Below, one piece after another: positions 44,631 through 56,784 of a stretch of DNA of 64,000 nt. The DNA is taken from NCBI RefSeq assembly GCF_038502225.1, contig NC_091298.1, positions 33,170,248-33,234,247 on the forward strand. Reading direction: 5' to 3'. This DNA comes from Cherax quadricarinatus. Lineage: Eukaryota > Arthropoda > Malacostraca > Decapoda > Parastacidae. The position numbers were made by a program, and so were the translations under genes. The notes under the pieces are model-generated. The model saw only the letters and a program-made list of their open reading frames with translations. It was not told the origin of the DNA and did not search any database. Within the stretch, counting starts at the first letter, position 1. Every line of letters starts with the position of its first letter.

Positions 44631-46225
44631 TGTGAAATTGCCCGTTCCAGAAGATCTACAAGTGAACGGGTATACCATGTGAAAGTGAACGGTGTAAATT
44701 ATTAGTACTGAGTTCAACATTGTTATACATAGTAATGAGTCTTTCTCCAACGTGTGCAATGACTATACTAAAGTTTGTATGTATTTTATTACACTGGGGA
44801 TCTACTAGAGCAAGTCATTAAAGCCAATAACTCAACAAAAAATGGGAAGTATGAACGATCACCCAGTCTAGTGCTAGACAACACATGCTCCCAGGTCTTC
44901 AAAAGTTTAAACATGCTCAGCATACACCACATTCACCCATACAACTGTGTATTCTATAAATACAAATAATCCCCCTCATCCTGAGTAAAATCTCAATGTA
45001 CATAAAAGGCCCTAAAATCTGGGACTCTGCCTAATGATTTCTAAGGTTCTTTATCTGGCAATCACTTCTCAGCTACTGTTAAGAAGCACTTCCTTACCTT
45101 CAAGTGATCTTGACCGTAACATACTAAGAAAAACAAATCCTGAAACATGCACTTTTCATCCAGTATTCTCCCTATTCTTCTCTTCTTCAGCTTTTTATCG
45201 ACTCTCTATATTGTAAGCTAAGCTGCAATACCTTCTTTCAGATAGATTCGGACAGAATATATACTGTGCTATTATAATTTGTATTGTAATTTAAGTAACT
45301 AGTGACACTCAACATGCTAAACTAGACAATTTTACATTGAGGCATTTTATGAATTAACCTGTAACTTGCATTGATTTCGAAGAGTCTGCTAAAACTGTCT
45401 ATTAATTAAAGCTTCAGAGAGAAAATAAAAAATAAATTAAAAATAAATTAAGCTAAATAAATTTTAAGTGTGGTAGACTAAGTTTTGCCGGAGATGCTAT
45501 GCATTCTACGAACCTTCGTAGATTAGTAATTGTATTTGCGTTTAAACAGCATGTGCAACAGCTGTTACAAGAAAATATAGAACAAATAAATTTTAATTCG
45601 AAAAATATCCAAAAATATAATTATGTAAATATAGTACAATCAAACATGAAATTTTCCAATTTGAAGCAAATAATGAAAAATAAAATACATAAAATAATTT
45701 GGTGATGTGAAGCTAATATATACACGAACAGATGGTATTCCAATGTACCACTGGACGTGGCAAGTAGCTTTCAGGATTCACCATGTGTGAGGAAAAGCCT
45801 CTGAGACGAGTACAGACGACAATAGTTTCACCTGTGAAAGATGCTGACTTTGCATATTCGACGGGGGTTTCTGCAGGGCTTTGAAGCTTTGAAGACAACT
45901 AATGATCAACTAACAAAGGTGAAGTGACACGCTGTTGAGGTCAGTTCAAGGTGAAGTTAAGTTTCTGATCTAGTGCATGGATCAAGCTGCCTATCTTGTC
46001 TCGCCAGTGTCAAGTGACTCAATTCGATCAACAAGGAAACTTGGTGGGAAAAGGAAGTCAAGTAATGTCCAATATGCTATTAGGGTCCCATGTTATTGCG
46101 ACCCCTGAATGTGTCACAATGTATATAATGTATATTACCTGTTCTTATAATTTTACATTGCTAATATTTGCGATAATAGCCAAATCGTAAATATATTGCT
46201 TTATATTTTTATTTGACTTAGTTAT
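44627..46225. other. Anonymous AT-rich DNA
   Basis: No domain, RNA motif or repeat recognised. Frames of 60-68 codons are isolated and unsupported. Confidence 0.5.
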
Positions 46226-47352
46226 ATTTATTAGGTAGGATGTAACATTTATATTATTCAGTGCTTATAGTTCGTCTTGATTGTCTAACTACTGTAATTA
46301 TCGCTCATTGCTCGTTTCGCTGCCGGCTTCTGTGTTGCTGGGCAGTAACAGCACGGAGCTATCACATAATCGGGGTGGGGGTGATCACACCTCCCTGGAG
46401 TAGTCAGTCAGCAGTGGGCTGCTCACTCTCTTGGTGGTTGGACGTTCAGAAGACAAAACGTGCCTAGCTCTCCCTTGCTGACCCTTGTTGGAAGATCGTC
46501 TCTGTCGCTTTCTTGTTGGTTCTGTGGAACTCTGTTCACAGAACATTGCCTAGACTTAGTGATTTTCGATGTTGTACTTAGGTTGTGTGTCATAGACACT
46601 GAGAAACCCAGGTCCTGAGCTGTAGCTTCTGACCTAACTTGTACTGGCATCTGTGCACTGTCACAGTCGGGGATTTTCTTATGCTGAACTTAGATTCAGT
46701 AGAATGGGAGTTTTAAGACTTTAGTGGAGGATCTGCAGATGGTCCCTACTTAGTGTCGTTACATTATCTCCTTGTTCCTGATTCTGTGTCACTATTGCTT
46801 GTTCTATTGCTGATCGACTTATCAGTCGGTTTTTTGTTCAAGCAATCTGTTCTGATTGCCGGGTTGGTCAAGAAGTTAGTTGATGTGAGGACTTTGTCAG
46901 TCACTGGTTTATGTCTAGTCGAGTCCAGAGACATAGCGAACTACTTAGAGCACTCACACACATACACACAAACTTATTTGCATTATTAAATGTTAGTGTA
47001 CCAGACGGTACTTAAGACATATAAATGTGATATGTGCCTTCAGCACAATACTATTGTACGCGAGAGAGCTGAATATTTTGATTATGTTTATATTAAATTT
47101 AATTTACTTTGATAATATACTCCTAGACATCTTCATTATTAATAAACTTATTAAATTTTAATTTCTTTAGTTAGTAGCCTACCAGTTGTAATCCCGAAGC
47201 ACTATTGACTCTTACTAAAATTATAATGGATAATTGGAATAGGAAACTGACTAATTGTTACGAAAACCCAGTAACAGGCTGGATGCTAGAAGGGCAGTCC
47301 TTTCTAGTATTCACTGGAGATCTCTATGATTATTAGAAATCGCGTTTTTTGT
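46226..47352. other. Unassigned GC-richer block, possible solo LTR
   Basis: The block begins near GATGTAACATTT and ends near TTTTTTGTAACACA. It is richer in G and C between 46300 and 46960 than its surroundings, and has AATAAA-type signals near 47140. These traits are compatible with a solo LTR of about 1.1 kb (TG...CA ends), but I see no convincing target duplication, primer-binding site or internal retroviral domain. A 5' exon or promoter region of a host gene is the other possibility. Confidence 0.2.
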
Positions 47353-47415
47353 AACACATGTTAACTCCCAGCAGGTGGAAAATGGAGGGGGAGGGTAGAG
47401 AGGTAACGATGCACA
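47345..47415 (-). repeat. Short dispersed repeat shared with 11255-11345
   Basis: The minus-strand reading TTCCACCTGCTGGGAGTTAAC, with flanking TTACCTCTCTACC, matches the 11.3-kb copy. Confidence 0.55.
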
Positions 47416-47423
47416 CCAAATAC

Positions 47424-47760
47424 CCATGAAATAATAATAATAATTATTGTTATTGTTGTTGTTATTAGCAGTAACACTAGTAGTAGCAGCAATAGTAGTA
47501 GTAGTAATAGTAGTAATAGCAGTAGTAATAGTAGTAGTAGTAATAGTAGTAGTAGTAATAGTAGCAGTAGTAGTAGTAATAGTAGCAGTAGTAGTAGTAA
47601 TAGTAGCAGTAGTAGTAGTAATAGTAGCAGTAGTAGTAGTAATAGTAGCATCAGTAGTAGTAATAGTAGCATCAGTAGTAGTAGTAGTAATAGCATCAGT
47701 AGTAGTAGTAGTAATAGTAGCATCAGTAGTAGTAGTAGTAGCAGTATTTTAATTATTAAC
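47424..47760. repeat. (TAG/TAA/CAG)n trinucleotide array
   Basis: An array of AGT/AAT/AGC triplets covers more than 300 bp. It gives artefactual poly-Leu (minus) and poly-Val (plus) frames. A 21-bp higher period, TAATAGTAGCAGTAGTAGTAG, is visible from about 47560 to 47640. Confidence 0.95.
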
Positions 47761-48412
47761 AGTATTATTATTCTTAAAAGTTGGGGCTCTTCATGACAGG
47801 CCTCCTATACCGTATATTCAGATTTCACTACTTATGATGTTGTGTATTTGGAAAAGATGCTCATCTTCTTCCTCTCCAGTTGTTCACTTCAGGGAATATC
47901 TTGCGTGAATTTCAAAACCTCTGTAGATAGGCTGAGAAACTTTTCCTCTATGAAAAGTAATCAGATTGAAGGAGAAAATAAAGATAACCAAGATATTGTC
48001 ACATCTGAACTGGAAACAGCGTAGAGTGTCAACCTGAATCTCAAAAATAAATATATTTAACTTCACCTCATTAAGTTAACAACATGCACCCGTCGCTACT
48101 GTCCTCATTTTGCTGAAAATTAAATACTTTGTTAGAAAGTATAATTCGATTTTATTCATGTAGCTGTAGACTGTTCCTGTAACGTGATATGATATTGTAT
48201 ATTAAGCCTGCATAGGATAGTTTCAATTTAATGTCTTCTAATAACTTACCTCTGCTTTACAATTGTAATAATAAATTTAGAATATATGCTGTAATTGTTA
48301 TGTATATCAATATTTTTTAAGGAAAAAAAAGGGAATTTATAGGTTACTGGTGGGGACCGCTTGTGGGAAAAATCTCTCATTTGTAGGAAGTGGCCGAGAT
48401 CCAAGTGACAAC
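47761..48412. other. Anonymous DNA
   Basis: Nothing supportable. Confidence 0.5.
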
Positions 48413-48597
48413 AGTGTTGTGAAGCCTGGGTGTTGTGAAGGCTGGGTGTTGTGAAGGCTGGGTGTTGTGAAGGCTGGGTGTTGTGAAGGCTGGGTGTTGT
48501 GAAGGCTGGGTGTTGTGAAGCCTGGGGTGATGTGAAGCCTGGATGTTGTGAAGCCTGGGGTAATGTGAAGCCTGGGTGTTGTGAAGCCTGGGTGTTC
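48413..48597. repeat. Minisatellite, 16-bp unit, ~11 copies
   Basis: The unit is GAAGGCTGGGTGTTGT, with variants GAAGCCTGGGTGTTGT, GAAGCCTGGGGTAATGT and GAAGCCTGGGGTGATGT. Frames of His-Asn-Thr repeats on the minus strand are artefacts of it. Confidence 0.95.
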
Positions 48598-50064
48598 CAG
48601 GACGGGAAAGTACAAGGTACTCATCAGTCGCTTCCTTGATAGCAACTCCGGCCCTCACGGATATTTCTTTACTCATCTGTTTTATATTCAGACTTAAATA
48701 TAGCATTACAATAATGCTAATGCACGCAATGTTTTGAAAGAAAAACATTCTTACAGCTTCATGACGCAGGTGTCTGTAACTCCAGTACATATCCAGAAAA
48801 TGTGTAATGATAATGAGTTCAGTGGTGTTGCTAGTCTTCTTCTATAGTTATTTTCTTTAAAAATAATTTGTTCAACTTCGTATACATCATTTTGAGTAGT
48901 AAAATAACTTTCAGTTCCTTCACGAGTACCAAAGTTCATGTTCCTCTTTTCATCGACCTTCCTTGTTAGCTTTCTTATTCTAGCTACAGTCATTTATCCA
49001 TAATCCTAAAGATGGCCAATATTATTTTTTTATATAGCAAATACTTAATTCATTATAGAATTTTCCCGACTTATATTAAGTCAGACTTTGAAAAGTTCTT
49101 ATTCTTTCATTGTGCATTTGTATAATTAGAGAAACAGATGTAGCAACGATGGACTCTCTGGCTGCTTATCCTCTTGTGTTTTTTTTTTCACTTTTTATGG
49201 TAACGAGGATGTTTTAATTTATTCTCTAGTATTGTCCTTCCTTCGTTCCTCTTTCACTCTAGTTTCAACGTTTGTGTTTAAGCGCTTCCTCCTGCTCTTA
49301 TTTTTTGTGCTCTCCCCCTTCGGAAATCTGTGTAATAAAGACATTTTATTAACCTTTCCTTGACACGCTCTCAGTTCATGCCTCCCTCTTTACATGAAAA
49401 CTATCTTGCATTTATATGATTCTAAGATACCATTTCCACCCTCCCTGCAGTTTCCTTTTCTCATTTTCTCTCTAAATAGTTCCTTCATTATTCACCACTT
49501 CATTGTATGTTTCCTTGTTAACAATTCACTCTGCACGGACCAGCTACTTCATGAGCTCTTTTATGTCTTCCTATATTTGTTAATTCCTGTCTCGACCTCC
49601 TCCTCCACCCAATGGAATTTAAACTTAATTCGACGAGAGCAGACAATATAAAACTATCACGATGAGTTTTTCAACAGTGATTTCTGAAAACGAACAGCTT
49701 TTCGTATTCTGATGATGATTTACAATGTCACTAGATACCACAACTCTTGAGATAATCCATGTAAGGAATAGGAGTAGCTTGTATAAATTTTATGGGTAAG
49801 CAAGTGGTTATCAATCCAAGTGCTCGGGGTTTTTAACAGTCATCACCTCCCACCATCCCGGGGAGAGACCTACTTGCGTTTTCTTTCTCTCCAGGGTAAG
49901 AAAGAAGTGTCACTCTACTCCTGCATTGGTTTAGGTTTACTCTGTCTACTCATGTGTGTCTGTGCCAAAACCTGTGTCCTCTGGTAACCTCTTTATACTT
50001 AGCCCGTACGATTGGCATAGGGTCGCTCCAATTTCGGACCAACATGTACTGTCTACATCATAAG
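48598..50064. other. Anonymous DNA
   Basis: I see no gene or clear element. It is pyrimidine-rich on the plus strand near 49170-49650. Confidence 0.5.
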
Positions 50065-50700
50065 CCTCTTTGTGTATGTGAGTATTCACCTATATGTGGT
50101 TGCAGCGGTCGATTCGCAGCTTCTGGCCCCGCCTCATCGCTAGCAGCTACTTGTCACTTTCTCCCCGGTCCTAGAGCCTTATCATACCTGTTCTTAAATC
50201 TCTGAATGGACCTTGTCTCCACAACTTCTCTCTCCAGATTATTCCACTTCCTGACAACTCTAAGGCCTAAAGAAATACTTCCTAACATCCCAATGACTAG
50301 TGTGAGTTTTCAACTTCCAGCTGGGGCCCCTTGTTCCTGTGTCCTATCTCTGAAATATTCTAGCCCTGTCCACATTGTCAATTCTTCTCAGTATCTTATA
50401 CGTCGTTATCATGTCCTCCCTTATCCCTCCTATCCTGTAGTGTCATCAGGTAGAGTTCCTTTAACCTCTCTTCAGAAAACATGCCACTCAGTTTCGAGGT
50501 TAGTCTTGTTGCAAACTTTTGGACATTCTCCAATTTCTTGACGAGTTTGACTAGGTGTAGGTTCTATAATTGTGCCGCATACTCCAATATGGGCATGAAG
50601 TACACGGTGTACAGTGTCGTGAATGACTCCTCACTTAGGTGTCGAAATGCTATTCCCATGTTTGATGTGTATCTCATGGGTCGTGCTTACACCAAGATAC

Positions 50701-50842
50701 ACAAATAACCCGCACATAAAAGAGAGAGGCTTACGACGACGTTTCGGTCCGACCGAAACGTCGTCGTAAGCTTCTCTCTTTTATGTGCGGGTTATTTGTG
50801 TATCGTTCCAGTCACGGTATTGTGCCTTTTTTGTTATTTACC
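50701..50842. mobile_element. Fold-back repeat (near-perfect 52-bp arms) nested in a LINE
   Basis: Arms 50698-50749 and 50751-50802 pair with one mismatch around a single base. The outer phrase is TACACAAATAACCCGCAC and the inner phrase GACGACGTTTCGGTC. A tail (CCAGTCACGGTATTGTGCC and a T run) follows to 50842. CCAAGATAC occurs at 50692-50700 and 50843-50851, a 9-bp target duplication, and the LINE continues across it. Confidence 0.85.
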
Positions 50843-51411
50843 CCAAGATACTTTTCCTTAAATGAAATTTGCAACCTTTCATATCCTAGCCTGTACTCTG
50901 CCTGCGGTCTCTCCTGTCCTTCCCGAATCTTCTAGTGGGGTTAAACTCCAAGAGCCATTTGTTGGACCATGCTTGCAGCCTATCCAGATCCCCTTGTAAT
51001 CTTACCTGATCCTCGTCCGCTTGTATTTTCCTCAGTTTCACATCAGGGAACAGGGACACCTCTGAATCTATTCTTTCCATGACATCATTCACATATACTA
51101 AAAACAGCACCCGACCTAGGACTGACCGTTGTGAACCCCAATCGACACTTTGGCTCACTCTGACACTTCATCACATACTAACACTAGTCATTACCTTCCT
51201 GTCAGGTATTCCCTGATCCATTGCAGTATTTTTCCTACTATTGCTGTTTGATTCTCTAATTTTTGAACCAGTCTTTTTGTTGTGCTGTGTCAAAAGCCTT
51301 CTTACAGTCCAGAAAGGCACAGTCCACCCATCCCTCACTCTCCTGTCTAACTACTGTCATCTTGTCGTAGAACTCAAATAGATTTGTGACACAGGATTTC
51401 CCATCCCTGAA

Positions 51412-51464
51412 TTATTATTATTATAATAAAAAGAAGCGCTAAACCACAAGGGCTATACAGCGCT
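51412..51464 (-). mobile_element. 53-bp retroinserted fragment with 12-bp target duplication
   Basis: CCCATCCCTGAA flanks the insert at 51400-51411 and 51465-51476. On the minus strand the insert reads AGCGCTGTATAGCCCTTGTG, then GTTTAGCGCTTC, then a TTATTATAATAATAATAA tail. The TAA-repeat tail and target duplication indicate insertion by target-primed reverse transcription of a severely 5'-truncated element. Confidence 0.85.
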
Positions 51465-53084
51465 CCCATCCCTGAAGCCGTGCTCCACTACTCTTCTCTT
51501 GATAATCTTCACCATGACTTTACATACTATACATGTCAGTGACACTGGTCTGTAGTTTAATGCTGTCTGTCTCCTTTCATAAAATGTAAACCTACATGTG
51601 CTGTCTTCCATACCTCAGGCAGTTGTTCTGTTTCGATAGATTTATTGAAGATCGCTGACTGCGGCACACATTTTCTTTTCTTCATCTCTCAGGACTCATG
51701 GAGATACGTTATCTGGGCCCACTGCCTTCCAGGTATCTAGTTCTCTGGTCACTCTTCGTGATTTTTCCCTCCTTTCCTCAGCCTGATTACCTGGTCCTTG
51801 ACTATTGTTTTCCTCCTAATGCGACTGTATAATAACTTCGATTCAGATTTGGCTTTTGATGCTGTCATTCACATATAGCCTTGTGGCCTCTCTCCTTATC
51901 CCTGCATATTCGTTTCTGTATGTTTTCCATGCTCTAGCACACTTGGCTTTGGCCTCTTCACACCTCCAGTTAAACCATGACCTCACTCTCCTCTTTCATT
52001 TTTTTTTTCTGTTACCCTTTTGTTTGAATTTCTGCTCTGCTTCTGTTCCATCATTTCATTTACTGTCTTTCCCTCTAGTTCTTTTTCCCACCGCACTCGT
52101 GCAGGAATTACCTCATACCTGTGTAGTCCCCTTTTTTGAAGTTTGGCTACTCCCATTCTTGTATTGCTGCTTCGTTCTCCACTGTTAACTGTATTCAAAA
52201 CTCAGGACGTCGTGATCACAAGTGCCAAATGGACTTTCGTGTGTGATATTCATGTGTCTCAACTGCTCAAGAAGAATATGAGGTCCAGCTTTGCTGGAAC
52301 ATACACTCCTCTCTTTCTGGTTGTATCCCTAACATGTCGTTGCATGAAATTTTCAAATACTGCCTTCAGCATTTTAGCTCTCCATGTTTCTGGTCCCCCA
52401 TGTGGCTCTAGGTTTTTCCCTAGTCAGTCTCCTTGTGATTGAAATCTCCCACGATGAGTAACTTAGCCCTACTTATGTGTGCCTTTCTGGCCACTGCTCT
52501 ATTGCACTCATCATATTCATTTCTTGGTCTCTTGCTGTTCAGTGGTGGGTTGTACAACACTGCTATCATCACGTTTATATCCCCAGTCTGAAGTGTTCCT
52601 ACTATGAAGTCATCTGCTTTCCCCTGTGTCCATTCCTCCTATTTCTTCAAAACTCCACTGTTTTTTGATGAGCAGTGCAACTCCTCCTCAGGATCTGATA
52701 TGCAGTTGGAAATGTCACATCTGTTATCATCTCTGCGAGCTTTGTCTCTGTAAGTGCTATGTGTGGGGATGCCTCAATGATTCATTCTTGCCACTTATTG
52801 CTATTTGCTTACTACATCTACACTGGTTACCATACATTTAACTTCATTTCCTGTACTGTATTTTGGGAGCTAGGAATGGATCGTGCAGACTGGTAGTATG
52901 GAAGGCATGGTGGGATATGATGGAAGGTTACTGTGATGGTGATATTAGTGCTAGTGAGGTGGGGGCTGTGAAGTGTGGTTTGTTTCTGGTTGTTGTCGTT
53001 GGTTGTTTTGGAGTGATAGGAGTTGAGGGGGTTCTGTGAGCATTTGTCTGATGTTTTCCCTGACCCTGAGCTTTCCTTCCCTCA

Positions 53085-53830
53085 GACAGGTTCCACTGCA
53101 ATTCCAACCTCCAGGACTCAAGTAAGGTTAACTAGTTTCAAGGAATCCTTTAAATTATGGCTTGCTCATGCTCTCCGAGTACGTCAAATCTTAAAAAGCA
53201 CTTGTCTCCTTGCAGCTTTAACACCCAATTTTAAACCTTCAGGAATGCTGAAACCCTTAAATCCAACCCTTACTGGGCTACCCCTACCCGTCGTTTCATA
53301 AAGAATATACTTTCTTCACCATTCTTTCCAGCTCCTCCCTATAAGAGGGGTTGATGAGGTGATTTGAATATTTATAGAGAACGTTACAAAAAGGAATGAG
53401 TTGGAGGGCGTATAAATCATTAGTGGAAGAAAGGCGAGGTAGGGGTCACCCTAGAAAACATTGGAGGGAGGGGATAAGGGAGGTTTTGTGGGAAAGGGGC
53501 TTGAACATCTAGCGAGCGTGCATGAGTCTGTTAGAAGCAAATAGAGGCAAACAGCTTTTATGACCTGACGTGCTGTTGGAGTGTGAGCAAAGTAACATTT
53601 AGAAAGGGATTCAGGGAAACCAGTTAGTCGGACTTGAGTCCTGGTGGTGGCAAGCATCGTGCCTGCACTCTGAAGGAAGGGTGGAGATATGTTGCAGTAT
53701 TTGAAGTGCAGTATCAGCACGCATCTGGGAAGACGTTTATGGAATGAGTGATTATGAAAGTGTTTTTTTTCTTTCTCGGGTCATCCTGTCTCGGAGGGTG
53801 AAACGGCCGATGTGGTAAAAAATTATCTCT
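53085..53830. mobile_element. Inverted pair of the retroelement 3'-end family seen at 26 kb
   Basis: A minus part (53085-53280) contains CTCCAGGACTCAAGTAAGG and ACGTCAAATCTTAAAAAGC. A plus part (about 53380-53830) contains AGTAACATTTAGAAAGGG, GGACTTGAGTCCTGG and, at its end, TTTCTTTCTCGGGTCATCCTG. One plus frame at 53390-53510 reads SWRAYKSLVEERRGRG and PRKHWREGIREVLWERG before a stop. The same motif class closes the 26-kb copy, so this was probably the C-terminus of an RT protein. Confidence 0.6.
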
Positions 53831-53849
53831 GAGTACGCAGTACATTTTG

Positions 53850-53851
<2 letters not shown>

Positions 53852-53881
<30 letters not shown>
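53852..53881. repeat. (TA)n microsatellite
   Basis: Short TA tract next to a SINE pair. Confidence 0.9.
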
Positions 53882-53883
<2 letters not shown>

Positions 53884-53884
<1 letters not shown>

Positions 53885-54103
53885 GAGTGGTATTTAATCA
53901 ATAACAACACTGCGACTAGCCGAGGGCTCGAACCCATGTTGTTTTGTCCCACCTCATGGTGAGCCCAAATCACACGATGCTCTAACCCACAGGACCCACA
54001 AGCTAGAACGTAGTGAATTTTCGCTCACCATGAGGCGGGCTAAAACAACACAGGTTTGATCCCCCGGCTAGTTGAAGTGTTGTTATTGATTAAATACCAC
54101 TCG
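53884..54103. repeat. SINE family C, inverted pair with equal 81-bp arms
   Basis: Arms 53884-53964 and 54023-54103 are complementary. The plus copy has AGGTTTGATCCCCCGGCTAG (box B region) and TTATTGATTAAATACCACTC. The minus copy has the complement of GGGTTCGAGCCC. Part of box A remains in the spacer (CTAACCCACAGGACC on the plus strand). Confidence 0.8.
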
Positions 54104-54140
54104 TTCGTGGTTACAATACTAAATATACTGCTTGTGGAGG

Positions 54141-54350
54141 CTAGTACCCCAAACGGGGAGGTGAATGAAATTAGCTCTAAGTCACCCACACCATCGTATG
54201 TCCTAGGATCACGGTACAACACCTAGCTCTGCTGGGTGCGTGATCTTTGTAGGATTGGATTGCCCAGTAGGTTAGAGCGTCGTGAATTTTCGCTCACCGT
54301 GAGGTGGGCTAAACCAACACGGGTTCGATCCCCCGGCTAGTCGTAGTGTT
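54141..54350 (+). repeat. SINE family C, best preserved copy
   Basis: TTGCCCAGTAGGTTAGAGCG is a box A-like segment. ACGGGTTCGATCCCCCGGC contains a perfect box B (GGTTCGATCCC). A conserved upstream body, CACCCACACCATCGTATGTCC, is shared with 30061-30120. The Pol III promoter elements look intact; the acceptor stem does not, so it is a SINE. Confidence 0.75.
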
Positions 54351-54845
<495 letters not shown>

Positions 54846-54950
54846 AAATTCTTGATGCCTTAGTCCACTTCGCCACTATGCTTCAAATGTTAGGTGCCCA
54901 GCAAGTAGACTGGCCATGACACTGCTAAGATAAGCAATAGCGCCATCCTT

Positions 54951-55026
<76 letters not shown>
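54951..55026. repeat. (CAG)n trinucleotide array
   Basis: About 25 uninterrupted GCA/CAG triplets. A poly-Ala frame on the minus strand is an artefact of it. Confidence 0.95.
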
Positions 55027-55028
<2 letters not shown>

Positions 55029-56078
55029 TACAGCAAGACTAACATTAATATCACCTGTGAAACTTTCAACAGTAACACAACAACCAGCAGCAGTACTAGC
55101 ATCCATGGTACTAGCGTCAGTAGTGCTAGCATAAACTGCACTAGCATCAACGGCACCTGCATCAGCAGTACTAGCATCAGCAGCATTAGCATCAACGATA
55201 ACATCAGCAGCATTAGCATCAACGATAACATCAGCAGCACTAGCATCAACGATAACATCAGCAGCACTAGCATCAACGATAACATCAGCAGCACTAGCAT
55301 CAACGGTACTAGCATCAGAAGCGCTTGCTTAAACAGCAGCAGCAACAATATGAAGAGTAGTCAAAGACAAAGAGAACATCACACATCATCATCAGCAGCA
55401 GCATCAACAGCCGCAGCACCAGCGTCAACAGTATCAGCAGCCGCAGCACGAGCATCAACAGCACCAGCATCACTGTGAAGAACTACATTTTCTGCATTAA
55501 CAGAAGGAACACCAGCAGCAACACCAGACTCAGGAGAAGCAGCACCATCAACTAGCGTTGGTTCTAGAATAGATAGTAGTCTTAGCAGCACCATCAGAGG
55601 TAGTTGGTACTATAATCTTTGTAGAATCAGCAGGATGAGCAGCAGCAATATAAGCAGCTCCACCATGAGGAGAAAAGCAGATGCAACACCAGCATCATCA
55701 ACAACGATCACATCAGTATCATGATCTTCACTACAATGGCCAAAATATAGAACCGATGGACTCAGCGCCAGCCTCATCACAAGAACCAACAGAAGCGCCA
55801 AAAAATTACCCTCGACAAAGGTGCCAGGAATAGTGCCAACAGCAGTGCTTGCATCGCCAGAAGCATTACCAACAACATTAGCACTAACCCCCAGCACCAA
55901 CAGCGACAACAGCAACACCAGCAGGAAAGGCAACAGCAGCAGCAAAAGTAGCAGTAGCAGGAAAGGCAACAGCAAAAGTAGCGGCAGAAAAATTATCAAC
56001 AGCAATAAAAGCAGCAACAACAGCAACAATACCAACACAATAACACCAGCAGTCAGTTACTTATTATGTTCACTGTAG
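55027..56078. repeat. CAG/CAA-rich compound array with a 27-bp minisatellite
   Basis: ATCAACGATAACATCAGCAG recurs with 27-bp spacing at 55191, 55218 and onward to about 55310. The rest is an irregular mix of CAGCAG, CAACAG and CATCAG triplets. Frames on both strands give Ala, Leu or Ser/Asn-rich low-complexity peptides with no domain. Confidence 0.85.
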
Positions 56079-56784
56079 GTCTGGTGCACATCATGCAACA
56101 CTAATATTTTGATGAAGGAAATGCGAAGGCAAGTTATATAACCGGAGTAGAGCTGGGTGCCAACCCTGAAGACAGCTTAAATAAGAAAAATATTTATGGG
56201 TCATAAACACAAACTTACTGGCTGATGCTTCCTGAGATATGCACATAAAGCATGACATCAGGAGCGAACTGAAAAATATATTTGATTGTTTCGTTATCGA
56301 TAACTTTCCAAAGGAAATATTACGCAACTCCCAGATGTGTCTTTTGTTGTAGTGAGGTGCACTACTAAACTTTAAAGAGTCACGTTAGTAAGGTAGTGCG
56401 GCTAAAACCATGGGTTGTTCCAGATTCAGGTTATATCATTACACGAGTGAGAGGGAATTGGATTTGAATGTGAATTCCACGAGTTAATAGGGTTATCAGA
56501 TATTGGGAAGCATTGAAAATGGGTTGGCAAATATTTTTATGTGGCGAGTTTGGGTTTGAGAAGAACGTGCCTAGTATGGGCCAGTAGGCCTGCTGCAATG
56601 TTCCTTCTTTCTAATGTTATTATTATTAATTCATACTCTCAGTTTTGGTCTCTTTTTGGCTCTTGTTACCTGATACTCATGTACATAAATACTCAGTTTT
56701 CTTGTGAATATTCCCACTTATTCATGAAATACAGACAGTATCTGAAGCATAAATGCCTTCAACATCATGAGAAGAACCAGTTCT
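56079..56784. other. Anonymous DNA
   Basis: I see no supportable gene. The phrase GCCAGTAGGCCTGCTGCAATG / TTCCTTCTTTCT (56580-56612) is the complement of the head of the element at 13713-13760 and marks a fragment of that repeat. Confidence 0.5.

Larger units (their letters stand above)
50065..53030 (-). pseudogene. CR1/Jockey-type LINE copy, decayed, with two nested insertions
   Basis: Read on the minus strand from 53030: end of ORF1-like sequence, endonuclease region (52.2-52.85 kb), linker (about 52.0), RT (50.9-51.8 kb, including RVLFLVYVNDVMERIDSEVSLF and LQAWSNKWLLEFNP), C-terminal region, and the 3' end at 50065-50110 with the GGTTGCAG and TATTCACC motifs. Stops and shifts are frequent. 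Fold-back element 50701-50842 and a 53-bp fragment at 51412-51464 were inserted after it decayed or while it did so. Confidence 0.8.

Noticed and set aside
47361..47752. Poly-Leu and poly-Val frames of 100-120 codons
   Set aside because: They are artefacts of the trinucleotide array.
48337..48790. His/Asn/Thr-repeat frames on the minus strand
   Set aside because: They are produced by the 16-bp minisatellite at 48413-48597.
53884..54350. Functional tRNA genes
   Set aside because: Box A and B are present but no acceptor stem or normal cloverleaf forms; copies are repeated with SINE bodies.
54876..56078. Poly-Ala, Leu-rich and Ser/Asn-rich frames
   Set aside because: Low-complexity CAG/CAA repeats are open in several frames on both strands; no domain or splice context supports coding.
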